From CAVSRC01 sp963781775 (GTDB lineage Bacteria > Pseudomonadota > Alphaproteobacteria > Rhizobiales > Kaistiaceae), in the NCBI GenBank assembly GCA_963781775.1, contig CAWAHE010000008.1, forward strand, positions 1-64,000: a stretch of 64,000 nt of DNA, read 5' to 3'. Below, one piece after another: positions 1 through 8,857 of the stretch; position 1 is the first letter of the stretch; each line of letters starts with the position of its first letter. The notes below the pieces were generated by a model that was not told where the DNA came from, searched no databases, and saw nothing but the letters and a program-made list of their open reading frames with translations. Made by a program: the position numbers and the translations under genes.

Positions 1-240
1 CTGGCCGGAACCGCCGCTGACCTTGGGAAGGGCCGCAAGCGCTCGCTCGGTCGCCGCCAGCGCATCGCGCGCACGGCCGCCGGCGCGCTCGATCAGCCCG
101 GCGGCAAGGCCCTCCGAATCGTCGAGAAGCACCTTGAGAAGGTGCTCCGGTGTGAATTGCTGGTTGCCGGCGGCCAGCGCCCCGGTCTGCGCCGATTGAA
201 CGAAACCGCGCGCCCGTTCGGTATACGTCTCGAAATTCAT
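1..240 (-). CDS. clpB: ATP-dependent chaperone ClpB, N-terminal part (cut by window edge)
   Basis: The first 80 codons of a reverse-strand gene that continues past the left edge. The product begins MNFETYTERARGFVQSAQ and carries the Clp-N repeat signature QQFTPEHLLKVLLDD followed by LIERAGG, which matches the amino-terminal substrate-binding domain of ClpB, the Hsp100 disaggregase that works with DnaK in the cytoplasm. The ATPase modules lie outside the window. ATG at 240 is preceded by a purine-rich ribosome site (AGGAGAAG on the reverse strand). Its neighbour, a MOSC gene, is divergent. Confidence 0.9.
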   Translation of the reverse strand, partial: MNFETYTERARGFVQSAQTGALAAGNQQFTPEHLLKVLLDDSEGLAAGLIERAGGRARDALAATERALAALPKVSGGSGQ

Positions 241-402
241 ATCGCTTCTCCTGACCCGGTGCTGGCGTCCGAATTCGGCCCGTCAGCCCGTTCAAACAAG
301 ATTTCCGCGGCGCCCCTGAGGCTCGCCGCCAAGCTGATATGGTGACGCCCGTCACGTGGGAAAAGAGGGCGATTCGGCCCTTTTTGTCGGATGCGGAGCC
401 AA

Positions 403-1167
403 ATGCCGAAACCAGCGACCATCGCCGATATCTTCCGCTATCCGGTCAAGGGATTGTCCGCCGACCGGCTGGAACGGGTGACCGTCCGCCCCGGCGAAAC
501 GCTCCCCTTCGACCGCGCCTGGGCGATCGAAAACGGGCCCTCGCGCTTCGATCCGGCGGCGCCGGCGCACCTGCCCAAGATCATGTTCCTGATGCTCATG
601 CGCAACGAGAGCCTGGCGGCGCTGACCACCGAATTCGACGAGCGCGCGCGCCGGCTGACGGTTCGCAAGGGTGGCGACGTCGTGGCGGAGGGCGGTCTCG
701 ACGACGAAGACGGTCGGCGCGCGCTCGCAGCGTTTTACGAAAACTACGCGGCGGGCGAGATGCGCGGCGCGGCAAAGATCGTCTCGGCGCCCGGTCACGC
801 CTTCACCGACATCGCAGACAAGTGCCTGTCGCTGATCAATCTGGAGACGGTGCGCGACATCGAGCGGACCATCGGCGCGCCGGTTCATCCGCTGCGCTTC
901 CGCGGCAATCTCTACGTCGAGGGGCTCCCGGCCTGGGCGGAGTTCGATTGGCTGGGCAAGACGATGGAAGCGGGCGACGTCCGGCTGGAGGCGTTCGGCC
1001 GCATCGACCGCTGCGCCGCCACCAACGTCAACCCGGAGACGGCGGAACGCGATCTGACTTTGCCGCGAAGCCTGCTCGAGGCCTACGGCCATCCGGACTG
1101 CGGAATCTATCTACGCGTCGTGACGGGGGGCGAATTGCGCAAGGGCGCCACTGTCGCGCCGGTCTGA
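403..1167 (+). CDS. MOSC domain-containing protein
   Basis: 254 residues. The amino terminus (IADIFRYPVKGLSADRLERV) is the MOSC_N beta-barrel signature, and the second half (FRGNLYVEGLPAWAEFDWLGK, then RIDRCAATNVNPET) matches the MOSC domain with its conserved cysteine in RCAATNV. MOSC proteins (YcbX/MOCOS tail family) bind molybdenum-cofactor sulfur or reduce N-hydroxylated compounds; the substrate here cannot be read from sequence. I chose ATG 403 over the in-frame ATG at 391 because GGAG at 395-398 is well placed for 403. It converges on the DUF4167 gene. Confidence 0.75.
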   Translation: MPKPATIADIFRYPVKGLSADRLERVTVRPGETLPFDRAWAIENGPSRFDPAAPAHLPKIMFLMLMRNESLAALTTEFDERARRLTVRKGGDVVAEGGLDDEDGRRALAAFYENYAAGEMRGAAKIVSAPGHAFTDIADKCLSLINLETVRDIERTIGAPVHPLRFRGNLYVEGLPAWAEFDWLGKTMEAGDVRLEAFGRIDRCAATNVNPETAERDLTLPRSLLEAYGHPDCGIYLRVVTGGELRKGATVAPV

Positions 1168-1196
1168 AAGCGCCGTCCGGCAAATGGCGGTGGACG

Positions 1197-1958
1197 TCAG
1201 TCGTCAGCGGGCGGCATGGCGGCACTGACCGGCGCTTCGCCGCCATCACCACCACCGGAGCCGTTACCGCCACCATCGTTGTTGCCACCGTCGTTGCCGC
1301 TGGCGTCGTTGGCGCGCTGCTCGCCGCCCTGGCGGTCACGGAACGGCCGCCTGCGGCGCCCACGATAACCCCGCTCGCCGCGATCGCCACGGTTCTCGTT
1401 GCCCTCGCCGCGATTCTCCGCCGGCTGGCCGCCGTCAAAAGGCTGGTCGTCGCCATTGCCGTTCACATAGGGCTGCGGGTCGTTGGCGCCGTATCCAGGC
1501 TGCTGCTGACCGCCGCCCTGCTGCGGACGCGGTGGCTGGCCGCCATACTGGACCGGCTGGCCGCCACCACCCTGATGCTGACCGGGCTGGCGATCACCAT
1601 ACCCGTTGTTGCCGCCACCCTCGTTGCTATCGCCGTCCTCGTCGCCTTCACCGTCACCGTCATCGTCGTTGCGGTAGATCGGCTGCGGCTGCGGCATCTG
1701 CGCCTGAGCCGCGGCGAGGATGCGGTAGTAATGCTCGGCGTGCTGGAGATAGTTCTCGGCCGCCACGCGATCGCCCGACGACGTGGCGTCGCGGGAGAGC
1801 TGGACGTACTTCTCCGCAATGTGCAGGGCGGTGCCGCGTATCTTGACGTCCCCGCCATTGCTCTCGAACGAGCGGTTGAGCGTGTTGGGGCCCTTGCGGT
1901 TGCGCCCGCGCATCCGCTTGTTGTTGTTATTATTGTTGTTCTGCTGTCCTGGTCTCAT
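1197..1958 (-). CDS. DUF4167 domain protein with Asn/Gly/Arg-rich low-complexity tails
   Basis: 253 residues. Starts MRPGQQ followed by seven asparagines, then KRMRGRNRKGPNTLNR and the conserved block VKIRGTALHIAEKYVQLSRDA...AENYLQHAEHYYRIL that defines DUF4167, an alphaproteobacterial family of unknown function. From about residue 95 the rest is low complexity: acidic DDDGDGEGDED, Gln/Gly/Pro repeats, an RGERGYRGRRRR basic patch and Gly/Asn repeats. Basic RG-rich plus disordered composition suggests nucleic-acid binding (inference). The usual rhizobial neighbours prmC/prfA lie upstream on the same strand. Confidence 0.85.
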   Translation of the reverse strand: MRPGQQNNNNNNNKRMRGRNRKGPNTLNRSFESNGGDVKIRGTALHIAEKYVQLSRDATSSGDRVAAENYLQHAEHYYRILAAAQAQMPQPQPIYRNDDDGDGEGDEDGDSNEGGGNNGYGDRQPGQHQGGGGQPVQYGGQPPRPQQGGGQQQPGYGANDPQPYVNGNGDDQPFDGGQPAENRGEGNENRGDRGERGYRGRRRRPFRDRQGGEQRANDASGNDGGNNDGGGNGSGGGDGGEAPVSAAMPPADD

Positions 1959-2348
1959 CGACTTGTCTCTTCATGCAAACGGATTGGTTACGCATAGGAC
2001 GACATCGCCGTCGCCGCAGGCGATGCGGCAGCGCCTCGATTCGGATACGGACTCCGGCACTGCCGGTCCGCCCTGTGGCCCCTGTCGACGTTGACTCACC
2101 CGGTTAAGGTTTCCCCAACGGGAAAGCTCTCGTCAGCCCGATCTGTCCGAACTGAAAATACGGTCCGGACACCCGGACGTGACGAGATCGCGTTCAAACG
2201 GTTGGGAGCATGTCTCCCCAGCGCCCGATGCCGCGACCCCACATCCATGCCGATCCGCTATGGATGCTCCCGCCTCTGTACGGCGCCCGGAACGTAGCCG
2301 GTTCGCGGCGGATTTCCAAGCGCAATTTTAGGCGGCGCTCCAACGCCC
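1959..2348 (-). other. 390-bp intergenic region between prmC and the DUF4167 gene
   Basis: No convincing gene: the short ORFs here lack family features and ribosome sites. It must hold the DUF4167 promoter or a read-through leader from prmC. I could not identify a clear -35/-10 pair, and no terminator with a T-run was seen. Confidence 0.5.
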
Positions 2349-3227
2349 TTACCGCCGGGTCAACACCGCGACCCGCTCGATCCCGGCCAGATCGCGAATG
2401 AAGCGGAGCGCAAAACCCTCATGCCCGGCAATGTCCCGGATAGCTGGACCCTGGCCGGCGCCGATCTCGATCAAAGCGGTTCCCTCGCCGGCGAGCACAC
2501 GACCAAGATCGCGGGCAATCGCACGGATTGCCTCAAGCCCGTCAGGGCCGCCATCAAGCGCGCGCCGCGGATCATGGGCCCGCACTTCCGCGTCCAGGGA
2601 ACTTATGTCCTCGCCCCTTATGTAGGGTGGGTTGGACAGGATTACATCGGCCCGGCGGATTGCGGCCATCCAATCGCCAACCGCGAACAGCGCCCGGTCG
2701 GCCAGCCCGAGACGAGCCGCGTTCTCGCCCGCGGTCGCGATCGCGCCCGGCGAAATGTCGACGCCAACGCCGAGCGCATTGGGGCGTTCTGCCAGCACCG
2801 AAAGCAGGATCGCCCCAGTGCCGGTGCCGATGTCGACGATGGTGGCGTGGGTGTCCGGCGCCATGATGCCCAGCGCAGCATCGACCAGCGTCTCCGTCTC
2901 CGGTCGCGGAACCAGCGTTTCGGCCGAGAGCATGAACTCGAGACCGTGAAATTCTTTGCGCCCGACGATGCGCGCCACCGGCTCACCGGCCGCACGACGC
3001 GCCGCATGGGCCAACGCCAATTCACGCTGCGCTTCGCTGACAGTCTCTTCGTCGCGAAGCGGCACCTCTTGTGGCGCGATTCCCATGGCGTGCCCAACCA
3101 GCAGGCGCGCGTCGAGCGCCGGCGTACCGACGTGGCCACGCATTGCAAAAGCCCGCGTCAGCAATCCAGCGATCTCGCGCCGCAGCACACCGACGCGATC
3201 CGCTTTCGTTGCGGTGGTCGTGATCAC
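2349..3227 (-). CDS. prmC: Peptide chain release factor N5-glutamine methyltransferase PrmC
   Basis: 292 residues. Methylates the glutamine of the GGQ motif in release factors using S-adenosylmethionine. Visible are the PrmC amino-terminal helical domain (ARLLVGHAMG), the SAM-binding motif VDIGTGTGAILLSVL and the catalytic SNPPYIRGED at about residues 198-207, which binds the substrate glutamine. Its ATG overlaps the stop of prfA by four bases (ATGA), so both are translated from one message and the enzyme is made beside its substrate. Confidence 0.95.
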   Translation of the reverse strand: MITTTATKADRVGVLRREIAGLLTRAFAMRGHVGTPALDARLLVGHAMGIAPQEVPLRDEETVSEAQRELALAHAARRAAGEPVARIVGRKEFHGLEFMLSAETLVPRPETETLVDAALGIMAPDTHATIVDIGTGTGAILLSVLAERPNALGVGVDISPGAIATAGENAARLGLADRALFAVGDWMAAIRRADVILSNPPYIRGEDISSLDAEVRAHDPRRALDGGPDGLEAIRAIARDLGRVLAGEGTALIEIGAGQGPAIRDIAGHEGFALRFIRDLAGIERVAVLTRR

Positions 3228-4300
3228 GCCGCGCCTTCGGCCGCCAGCAGGCTCGCCTGATGTTCGGCGGTCAGCGCCTCGATGACCTCGTCGAGCGCTT
3301 CGCCGTTGAGCACCTGATCGAGCTTGTAGAGCGTCAGGTTGATGCGGTGGTCCGTCACCCGCCCCTGCGGATAATTGTAAGTGCGGATGCGTTCGGACCG
3401 GTCGCCGCTGCCGACCTGCCCGCGACGCGCGGCCGAGCGTTCCGAATCGGCCTTCTGCCGTTCCAGATCGTAGATTCGTGCCGCCAGCATCTGCATGGCC
3501 TGGCTGCGGTTCTGATGCTGCGACCGGCCGGTCGAAATAACCACGATGCCGGACGGGATGTGGGTCATGCGGACGGCCGAATCGGTGGTGTTGGCGTGCT
3601 GGCCACCGGCGCTGGATGCCCGCATGGTGTCGGTGCGGATGTCCTCCGGCCTGATCTTCACGTCGACATCCTCGGCTTCCGGCAGCACCGCCACGGTCGC
3701 CGCCGAAGTGTGGATACGGCCGCTCGCCTCGGTCTCGGGCACGCGCTGCACGCGATGAACGCCCGACTCGAATTTCAGCCGCGCAAAGACGCCGCGCCCG
3801 GTGACGCTGGCGATGATCTCCTTGTAGCCGCCGTGCTCGCCGGGGCTCTCCTCCAGCACCTGCACTTTCCAGCGGTGCAGGTCGGCGTAGCGCTGGTACA
3901 TGCGGAAGAGGTCGCCGGCGAAGATCGCCGCCTCGTCGCCGCCGGTGCCGGCGCGAATCTCCAGGATCGCGTTCTTCTCGTCGGCCTCGTCCTTCGGCAG
4001 CAGCAGAAGACGCACCGCTTCGGTCAGCTCGGCTATGCGCTCGTCGAGCCCCTCCCGCTCCTGCTCTGCGAGGCCGGCCATCTCCGGATCGGCGAGCATG
4101 AGCTCGAGCCCTTCCCGCTCGGCCTCCGCCGTCTGCAGCGCCACCACCGCGGCGTGCACGGGTTCGAGTTCGGAGCGTTCGCGGGTCAGCTTGACCAGCG
4201 TGTCGCGGTCGATCGGACGCGACAGGCGGTCGTCGATTTCCGCCATGCGGGCGACGACGGTGCCGATCTTTTCACGGGGAAGGGTCGTTGCGGGTGGCAT
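3224..4300 (-). CDS. prfA: Peptide chain release factor 1
   Basis: 358 residues, normal RF1 length. Terminates translation at UAA and UAG. The GGQ motif lies at residues 232-234 in SSAGGQHANTTDSAVR, and the domain blocks IRAGTGGDEAAIFAGDLFRMY and ESGVHRVQRVPETEASGRIHTS are typical of RF1. It lies 40 bases downstream of ptsP and overlaps prmC by four bases. The order lysC-ptsP-prfA-prmC is a conserved arrangement in Hyphomicrobiales. Confidence 0.96.
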   Translation of the reverse strand: MPPATTLPREKIGTVVARMAEIDDRLSRPIDRDTLVKLTRERSELEPVHAAVVALQTAEAEREGLELMLADPEMAGLAEQEREGLDERIAELTEAVRLLLLPKDEADEKNAILEIRAGTGGDEAAIFAGDLFRMYQRYADLHRWKVQVLEESPGEHGGYKEIIASVTGRGVFARLKFESGVHRVQRVPETEASGRIHTSAATVAVLPEAEDVDVKIRPEDIRTDTMRASSAGGQHANTTDSAVRMTHIPSGIVVISTGRSQHQNRSQAMQMLAARIYDLERQKADSERSAARRGQVGSGDRSERIRTYNYPQGRVTDHRINLTLYKLDQVLNGEALDEVIEALTAEHQASLLAAEGAA

Positions 4301-4340
4301 GGCTGGATCGTATCACGGGCGGCGGGCGCGGCGCCTGTCG

Positions 4341-6608
4341 CTAGCGCGGGATGCCTTCGGCATCGGCGAACGCGACAAGCGCGTGGCGGAGGCCGTTCTC
4401 GGCGAGTTCGTCATCAAGCAGTTCGTTGAGCCGGCGCGTGATCTTGCCGGCGTCGAGGGCGAGCGTCATCGCCTTGACCGGCCCGATGGCAGCCGCCGAC
4501 ATCGACAGCGACCGATAGCCGAGACCGATCAGCGCCATGGCGCCGAGCGGGTCGCCGGCCAGTTCGCCGCACAGGGTCACCGGCAGCTTGTCGCCGGCGC
4601 TCTTTACGATCCCGCGCAGCGCGCGAAGAAACGAACGCGACAGCGGATCGAAGCGGCCGGAGACGCGCGTGTTGCCGCGGTCGCTGGCGGTCATGAACTG
4701 CAACAGGTCGTTGGAGCCGACCGAGACGAAATCGACGACACCGGCCAGCGCGTCGAGCTGCCACAGCATCGACGGCACCTCGATCATCGCCCCGAGCATC
4801 AACGTTTCCGGTTCGCGATGGCCGTGGCGGCGCATGTGCGCCAGCTCGCGGTCGATGATCGCGCGGGTCTGCTTCACCTCATCGAGCTCGGTCACCATGG
4901 GCAGCATGATGCGAAGCTCACGCCCGGCGGCGGCACGCATCAGCGCGCGCAGTTGCAGCCGCAACAGCCCGGGCCGGTCCAGACCCAGCCGGATCGCCCG
5001 CCAGCCCATGGCCGGATTCTCCTCGCTGCCGGTCGAAAGGTAGGGCAGCACCTTGTCGCCGCCGATGTCGAGCGTGCGGAACGTCACCGGCCGATCGCCG
5101 GCTACCCTGAGCACATCCGCATACAGAAATTTCTGCTCGGACATCTTGGGCATGGTCGCAGCGATCATGAACTGCAGCTCGGTGCGGAACAGACCGATCC
5201 CCTCGGCGCCCGACTCGGCAAGATGCGGCAGGTCGACGAGCAGGCCGGCATTCATCAGGAGCCGCACCCGTTGGCCGTCCCGTGTCGTCGCCGGCTTGTC
5301 GCGCAGCAGGCGGTACTGCTCCTGCCGCCGCGCGCGGAAGCGGACCTTTTCGGCGTAGGCCGACTCGACATCGGCGTTTGGTCGAAGGTGCACTTCGCCC
5401 GCCAACCCGTCGACGATGATGGCATCGCCGTTCTCGACCAGCGCGACGACATTGCCGGCGCGCCCGACGGTGGCGATGCCGAGCGCCCGCGCCACGATGG
5501 TGACGTGGCTGGTCGGACCGCCCTCCTCGAGCACCAGGCCGCGGATGCGTTCGCGGTTGTAGTCAAGCAATTCGGCGGCGCCCATGTTGCGGGCCACGAT
5601 GATCGCGTCCTTGGGCAACTCCTCGCCGCCCGGCCCATGCGGCTTGTTCATCAGCACGCGCAGGAGGCGGTTGGTGAGATCGTCGAAGTCGTGCAGCCGG
5701 TCGCGCAGGAACGGCGTCGTCTGCCGCTGCAGCCGGGCGCGCATGTCGCTCTGCACCTTCTCCACCGCCGCTTCCGCCGACAGCCCGTTGCGGATCGCTT
5801 CGTGCATGCGCCTGACCCAGCCGCGATCGTGGGCGAACATGCGATAGGCTTCCAGCACGTCGCGATGCTCACCGGTTGCGGCGATATCATCGCGCGACAG
5901 CATGTCGTCGACGAACAGGCGGAGACTGGCGATCGCCTCGTCGAGCCGCTGCGATTCCTGATCGGCGTCCTCGCCGATCAGCGCCGTGACGACGACGCGC
6001 GGCTCGTGCAGGACGGCGTGACCAAGGCCGACCCCTTCGCACAGGCCGAGGCCGGAGATCGTCATCGAGCGCTTGAGGTCAAGCGAGGTGCCCGGGCGGC
6101 CAAGGCCGGAGAGCTCGCCGACCGCGATCATCTCGGCGAGCACCATGGCGGTGGTCTGGAGCGCCTCGACCTCTTCCTCGTGGTAGGTGCGATGCGATTT
6201 GTTCTGGACGACCAGAACGCCGAGCGTGCCGCCGGCGCGCAGCACCGGCACACCGAGGAAGGCGTTGTAAATCTCTTCGCCCGTCTCCGGCAGGTATTGG
6301 AAGGCCGGGTGCTCCTGGGCGTCGGGCAGGTTCAGCGGCCGCGCCTGCTCCGCGATCGTGCCGACCAGGCCCTGGCCGATGCGCAGCGAGGCGTGGTGGA
6401 CCGCTTCACGCTTCAGACCTTCGGTGGCGTATAGTTCCAGAACGCCGTCGGAATGCAGGACATAGACCGAGCACACCTCGGCCACCATGTTGGCCGCGAT
6501 TTGCGTCACGATCTTGTCGAGCCGGGCTTGCGCGCTGATCGGCTCCGCCATGATCTCGCGCAGGCGGCGGAGCAGGACGCGCGGCCCAGCGGGTGATGGC
6601 CCCCGCAT
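4341..6608 (-). CDS. ptsP: PTS-Ntr enzyme I (phosphoenolpyruvate-protein phosphotransferase PtsP)
   Basis: 755 residues. First phosphotransferase of the nitrogen-related PTS, which passes phosphate from phosphoenolpyruvate to NPr. An amino-terminal GAF domain (about residues 15-160, MVAEVCSVYVLHSDGVLELYATEGL) distinguishes it from sugar enzyme I. The phosphohistidine is His368 in GGPTSHVTIVARALGIATVG, and the PEP-binding barrel follows with GIGLFRTE, FRTLDIGGDK and SVGSNDLLQF. No NPr or EIIA gene is in the window. Start ATG 6608 gives the family's usual MRG..GPRVLLRRLREIMAEP opening. Confidence 0.95.
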   Translation of the reverse strand: MRGPSPAGPRVLLRRLREIMAEPISAQARLDKIVTQIAANMVAEVCSVYVLHSDGVLELYATEGLKREAVHHASLRIGQGLVGTIAEQARPLNLPDAQEHPAFQYLPETGEEIYNAFLGVPVLRAGGTLGVLVVQNKSHRTYHEEEVEALQTTAMVLAEMIAVGELSGLGRPGTSLDLKRSMTISGLGLCEGVGLGHAVLHEPRVVVTALIGEDADQESQRLDEAIASLRLFVDDMLSRDDIAATGEHRDVLEAYRMFAHDRGWVRRMHEAIRNGLSAEAAVEKVQSDMRARLQRQTTPFLRDRLHDFDDLTNRLLRVLMNKPHGPGGEELPKDAIIVARNMGAAELLDYNRERIRGLVLEEGGPTSHVTIVARALGIATVGRAGNVVALVENGDAIIVDGLAGEVHLRPNADVESAYAEKVRFRARRQEQYRLLRDKPATTRDGQRVRLLMNAGLLVDLPHLAESGAEGIGLFRTELQFMIAATMPKMSEQKFLYADVLRVAGDRPVTFRTLDIGGDKVLPYLSTGSEENPAMGWRAIRLGLDRPGLLRLQLRALMRAAAGRELRIMLPMVTELDEVKQTRAIIDRELAHMRRHGHREPETLMLGAMIEVPSMLWQLDALAGVVDFVSVGSNDLLQFMTASDRGNTRVSGRFDPLSRSFLRALRGIVKSAGDKLPVTLCGELAGDPLGAMALIGLGYRSLSMSAAAIGPVKAMTLALDAGKITRRLNELLDDELAENGLRHALVAFADAEGIPR

Positions 6609-6697
6609 GATCCGCTATCCTCGGGATGTTTCGGCCCTTTGCGTTTGGCCGCTTTAGTGTGGCCCGCCGGCTGTTCCGGCGCGCCCGAAAGCGCCGG

Positions 6698-7951
6698 TCA
6701 GTGGTTGTCGAGCCCGTATAGCGAATGCAAAGTCCGTACCGCAAGCTCGGTGTAGGGCGCGTCGATCAATACCGATATCTTGATTTCCGATGTCGTGATC
6801 GCCCGGATGTTGATGCCCCGGCCGGCGAGCGCCTGGAAGCACTCCGCCGCGACCCCGGCATGGCTGCGCATCCCGATGCCGATCACCGAGATCTTGGCGA
6901 CGTCGGTCGAGCCCTGGAGGACCTGATAGCCGATCTCGGCGCGCGCGTTCTCCAGAACCCTGAGGGAACGGTCGTAATCGGCGGTCGGCACCGTGAAGGT
7001 CAGGTCAGTAAGAGTACCGTCCTCCGACACGTTCTGAACGATCATGTCGACATTGATGCTGGCGCCGGCGAGCGGCCCGAAGACCGCCGCGGCGACGCCC
7101 GGCTTGTCGGCGACCCGCCGGAGCGAAATCTGGGCTTCGTCCTTGGAATAGGCGATGCCACTGACGATCTTCTTTTCCACGATTTCGTCCTCGTCGCAGA
7201 TGAGAGTGCCCGGCGGGCTGTTGGCGTTGGCGAGTTCCGGCGCCTCCGGATCGTCGAAGCTCGAACGCACGAAGGTTCGCACGCCGTGCACCATCGCAAG
7301 TTCGACCGAGCGCACCTGCAGCACCTTGGCGCCGAGCGACGCCATTTCCAGCATCTCTTCGTAAGAGATACGTGACAGTCGCTGCGCCTTGGGCACGATG
7401 CGCGGATCGGTCGTGTAGACGCCGTCCACGTCGGTGTAGATGTCGCAGCGGTCGGCGCCGAGCGCGGCGGCGAGCGCCACGGCGCTGGTGTCGGAACCGC
7501 CACGGCCGAGCGTGGCGACGCGGTTGTCGGGCGCAATGCCCTGAAAGCCGGAGACTACCGCAACCTGCCCCTGACCGAGCCGTTCGATGAGGCGCGTGCC
7601 GTCGATATCGACGATGCGCGCGGCGCCGTGCGCCGAATCGGTATTGATCGGTACCTGCCAGCCCTGCCAGGAGCGCGCGTTCACGCCGATTTCCTGGAGC
7701 GCGATGGCGACAAGGCCCGACGTGATCTGTTCGCCCGCCGCCACCACCGTGTCGTATTCGCGGGCGTCGTGAAGCAAGGAAATCTCGCGTGTCCAAGTGA
7801 CCAGCTGGTTGGTGGTGCCCGCCATGGCGGAAACGACAACGGCGACCTGGTGGCCGGCGTCGACCTCGCGCTTGACGTGCCGGGCGACGTTCCTGATGCG
7901 CGGCATATCGGCGAGCGACGTGCCGCCGAACTTCATGACCAGACGCGCCAT
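6698..7951 (-). CDS. lysC: Aspartate kinase
   Basis: 417 residues. Phosphorylates aspartate, the committed step to lysine, threonine and methionine. Begins MARLVMKFGGTSLAD, the nucleotide-binding KFGGTS motif, with GRGGSDTSAVALAAALGA and YTDVDGVYTTDPR in the catalytic domain, then two ACT domains from about residue 260 (KIVSGIAYSKDEAQISL and ISVIGIGMRSHAGVAAECF) that normally mediate feedback inhibition. The reading frame stays open 39 codons upstream, but ATG 7951 with GGGAG before it is the family start. Confidence 0.95.
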   Translation of the reverse strand: MARLVMKFGGTSLADMPRIRNVARHVKREVDAGHQVAVVVSAMAGTTNQLVTWTREISLLHDAREYDTVVAAGEQITSGLVAIALQEIGVNARSWQGWQVPINTDSAHGAARIVDIDGTRLIERLGQGQVAVVSGFQGIAPDNRVATLGRGGSDTSAVALAAALGADRCDIYTDVDGVYTTDPRIVPKAQRLSRISYEEMLEMASLGAKVLQVRSVELAMVHGVRTFVRSSFDDPEAPELANANSPPGTLICDEDEIVEKKIVSGIAYSKDEAQISLRRVADKPGVAAAVFGPLAGASINVDMIVQNVSEDGTLTDLTFTVPTADYDRSLRVLENARAEIGYQVLQGSTDVAKISVIGIGMRSHAGVAAECFQALAGRGINIRAITTSEIKISVLIDAPYTELAVRTLHSLYGLDNH

Positions 7952-8000
7952 TGTTCTCCCGCTGCCGGTTCTTGCGCCCGGCTCCCCGAAAAGGCGCGCT

Positions 8001-8029
8001 TTCATAGCCATTTGCCCGGACGGTCGCAA
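8001..8029 (-). promoter_or_regulatory. Putative sigma70 promoter of lysC
   Basis: On the reverse strand TTGCGA (8029-8024) and TATGAA (8006-8001) are separated by exactly 17 bases, about 50 bases ahead of the lysC start at 7951. Visual match only. Confidence 0.5.
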
Positions 8030-8046
8030 CAAGCCGGCCCCTGGGC

Positions 8047-8059
8047 TACAATTGCGGCA
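8047..8059 (+). promoter_or_regulatory. -10 box abutting the ubiG start codon (possible leaderless mRNA)
   Basis: TACAAT at 8047-8052 is followed by six bases and then the ubiG ATG at 8059, so transcription would begin at or next to the start codon. No Shine-Dalgarno sequence precedes the ATG. The -35 is weak, because the best-placed hexamer (TCGCAA) is the divergent lysC -35. Confidence 0.4.
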
Positions 8060-8808
8060 TGAATCCACCGTCCGCCTCGACTATCGACCCCACCGAAATC
8101 GCCCGCTTTTCGGCGATGGCGAGCAAATGGTGGGATGCCGACGGCCCCATGCGTCCCCTCCACAGGCTGAACCCGCTGCGGCTTGCGTGGATCAAGGAGC
8201 AGATCTGCGCGCGTTTCGGCCGCGATGCGCGCTCCGCCAAGGCGCTCGCCGACCTGCGCATTCTCGACGTCGGCTGCGGCGCCGGCCTTGTCACCGAGCC
8301 CCTCGCGCGGATGGGCGCCACTGTCGTCGGCGTCGATCCGTCGGCCGAAAACATCGCCGCCGCCAGGCTCCATGCGGCGGAAAGCGGGCTCACAATCGAT
8401 TATCGGGCGGCAACGGTCGAGGATCTCGCCGCCGCCGGCGAGCGCTTCGACGTGGTGCTGGCGCTGGAAGTCGTCGAGCATGTAACCGACGTCGCGGCCT
8501 TCGTGGCTGCCTGCGGCGCGGCGGTCGCGCCGGATGGGTTGATGGTCGCCTCGACCATCAACCGCACCATGAAGGCCTACCTGCTTGCCATCGTCGGCGT
8601 CGAATACGTGCTGCGCTGGCTGCCGCGTGGTACCCACACCTACGAGAAGCTGGTGACGCCCGACGAACTGCGCGCCGCCTTCCGGGATGCCGGGCTCCTG
8701 CCCGGCGCCGCCACCGGCGTCATGTATGTGCCGGTCGCCGATCGCTTCCGGCTCACCAGCGACATGGACGTCAACTACATGATGGCGGCCGAGAAGCCCG
8801 CCGGCTGA
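8059..8808 (+). CDS. ubiG: Bifunctional ubiquinone O-methyltransferase UbiG
   Basis: 249 residues. SAM-dependent methylase that performs both O-methylations in ubiquinone synthesis at the inner membrane face. The opening TIDPTEIARFSAMASKWWDADGPMRPLHRLNPLRLAWI is the UbiG family signature, followed by the SAM motif ILDVGCGAGLVTEPLARMGA and LALEVVEHV. The segment STINRTMKAYLLAIVGVEYVLRWLPRGTH is also diagnostic. It is divergent from lysC, the usual rhizobial arrangement. Confidence 0.95.
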   Translation: MNPPSASTIDPTEIARFSAMASKWWDADGPMRPLHRLNPLRLAWIKEQICARFGRDARSAKALADLRILDVGCGAGLVTEPLARMGATVVGVDPSAENIAAARLHAAESGLTIDYRAATVEDLAAAGERFDVVLALEVVEHVTDVAAFVAACGAAVAPDGLMVASTINRTMKAYLLAIVGVEYVLRWLPRGTHTYEKLVTPDELRAAFRDAGLLPGAATGVMYVPVADRFRLTSDMDVNYMMAAEKPAG

Positions 8809-8822
8809 GGCGAACGGCCGTC

Positions 8823-8857
8823 TTGCCGACCTTCCCTGCCAAGGCTATAGCCCGCCC
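8823..8857 (+). promoter_or_regulatory. Promoter immediately before the carbonic anhydrase start (leaderless geometry)
   Basis: TTGCCG at 8823-8828, a 17-base spacer, TATAGC at 8846-8851, then six bases to the ATG at 8858. The predicted transcription start coincides with the start codon, and no ribosome-binding purine tract is present. Confidence 0.55.

Noticed and set aside
271..300. Sigma-32 promoter for clpB on the reverse strand (CTTG near 300, CCGAAT near 277)
   Set aside because: Only a weak match to the heat-shock consensus; the -10 half is poor, so it is not listed as a feature.
1919..1939. Trinucleotide repeat as a microsatellite or phase-variable tract
   Set aside because: It encodes the poly-Asn run in frame; length changes in steps of three would not switch the gene off.
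339..1997. 552-codon forward ORF over the MOSC and DUF4167 genes
   Set aside because: It is antisense or out of phase to two recognisable genes and its translation is Arg/Val/Ala-biased with no family match; long shadow frames are normal at this GC content.
3900..6434. 844-codon forward ORF
   Set aside because: Antisense to prfA and ptsP, both complete, and without recognisable domains.
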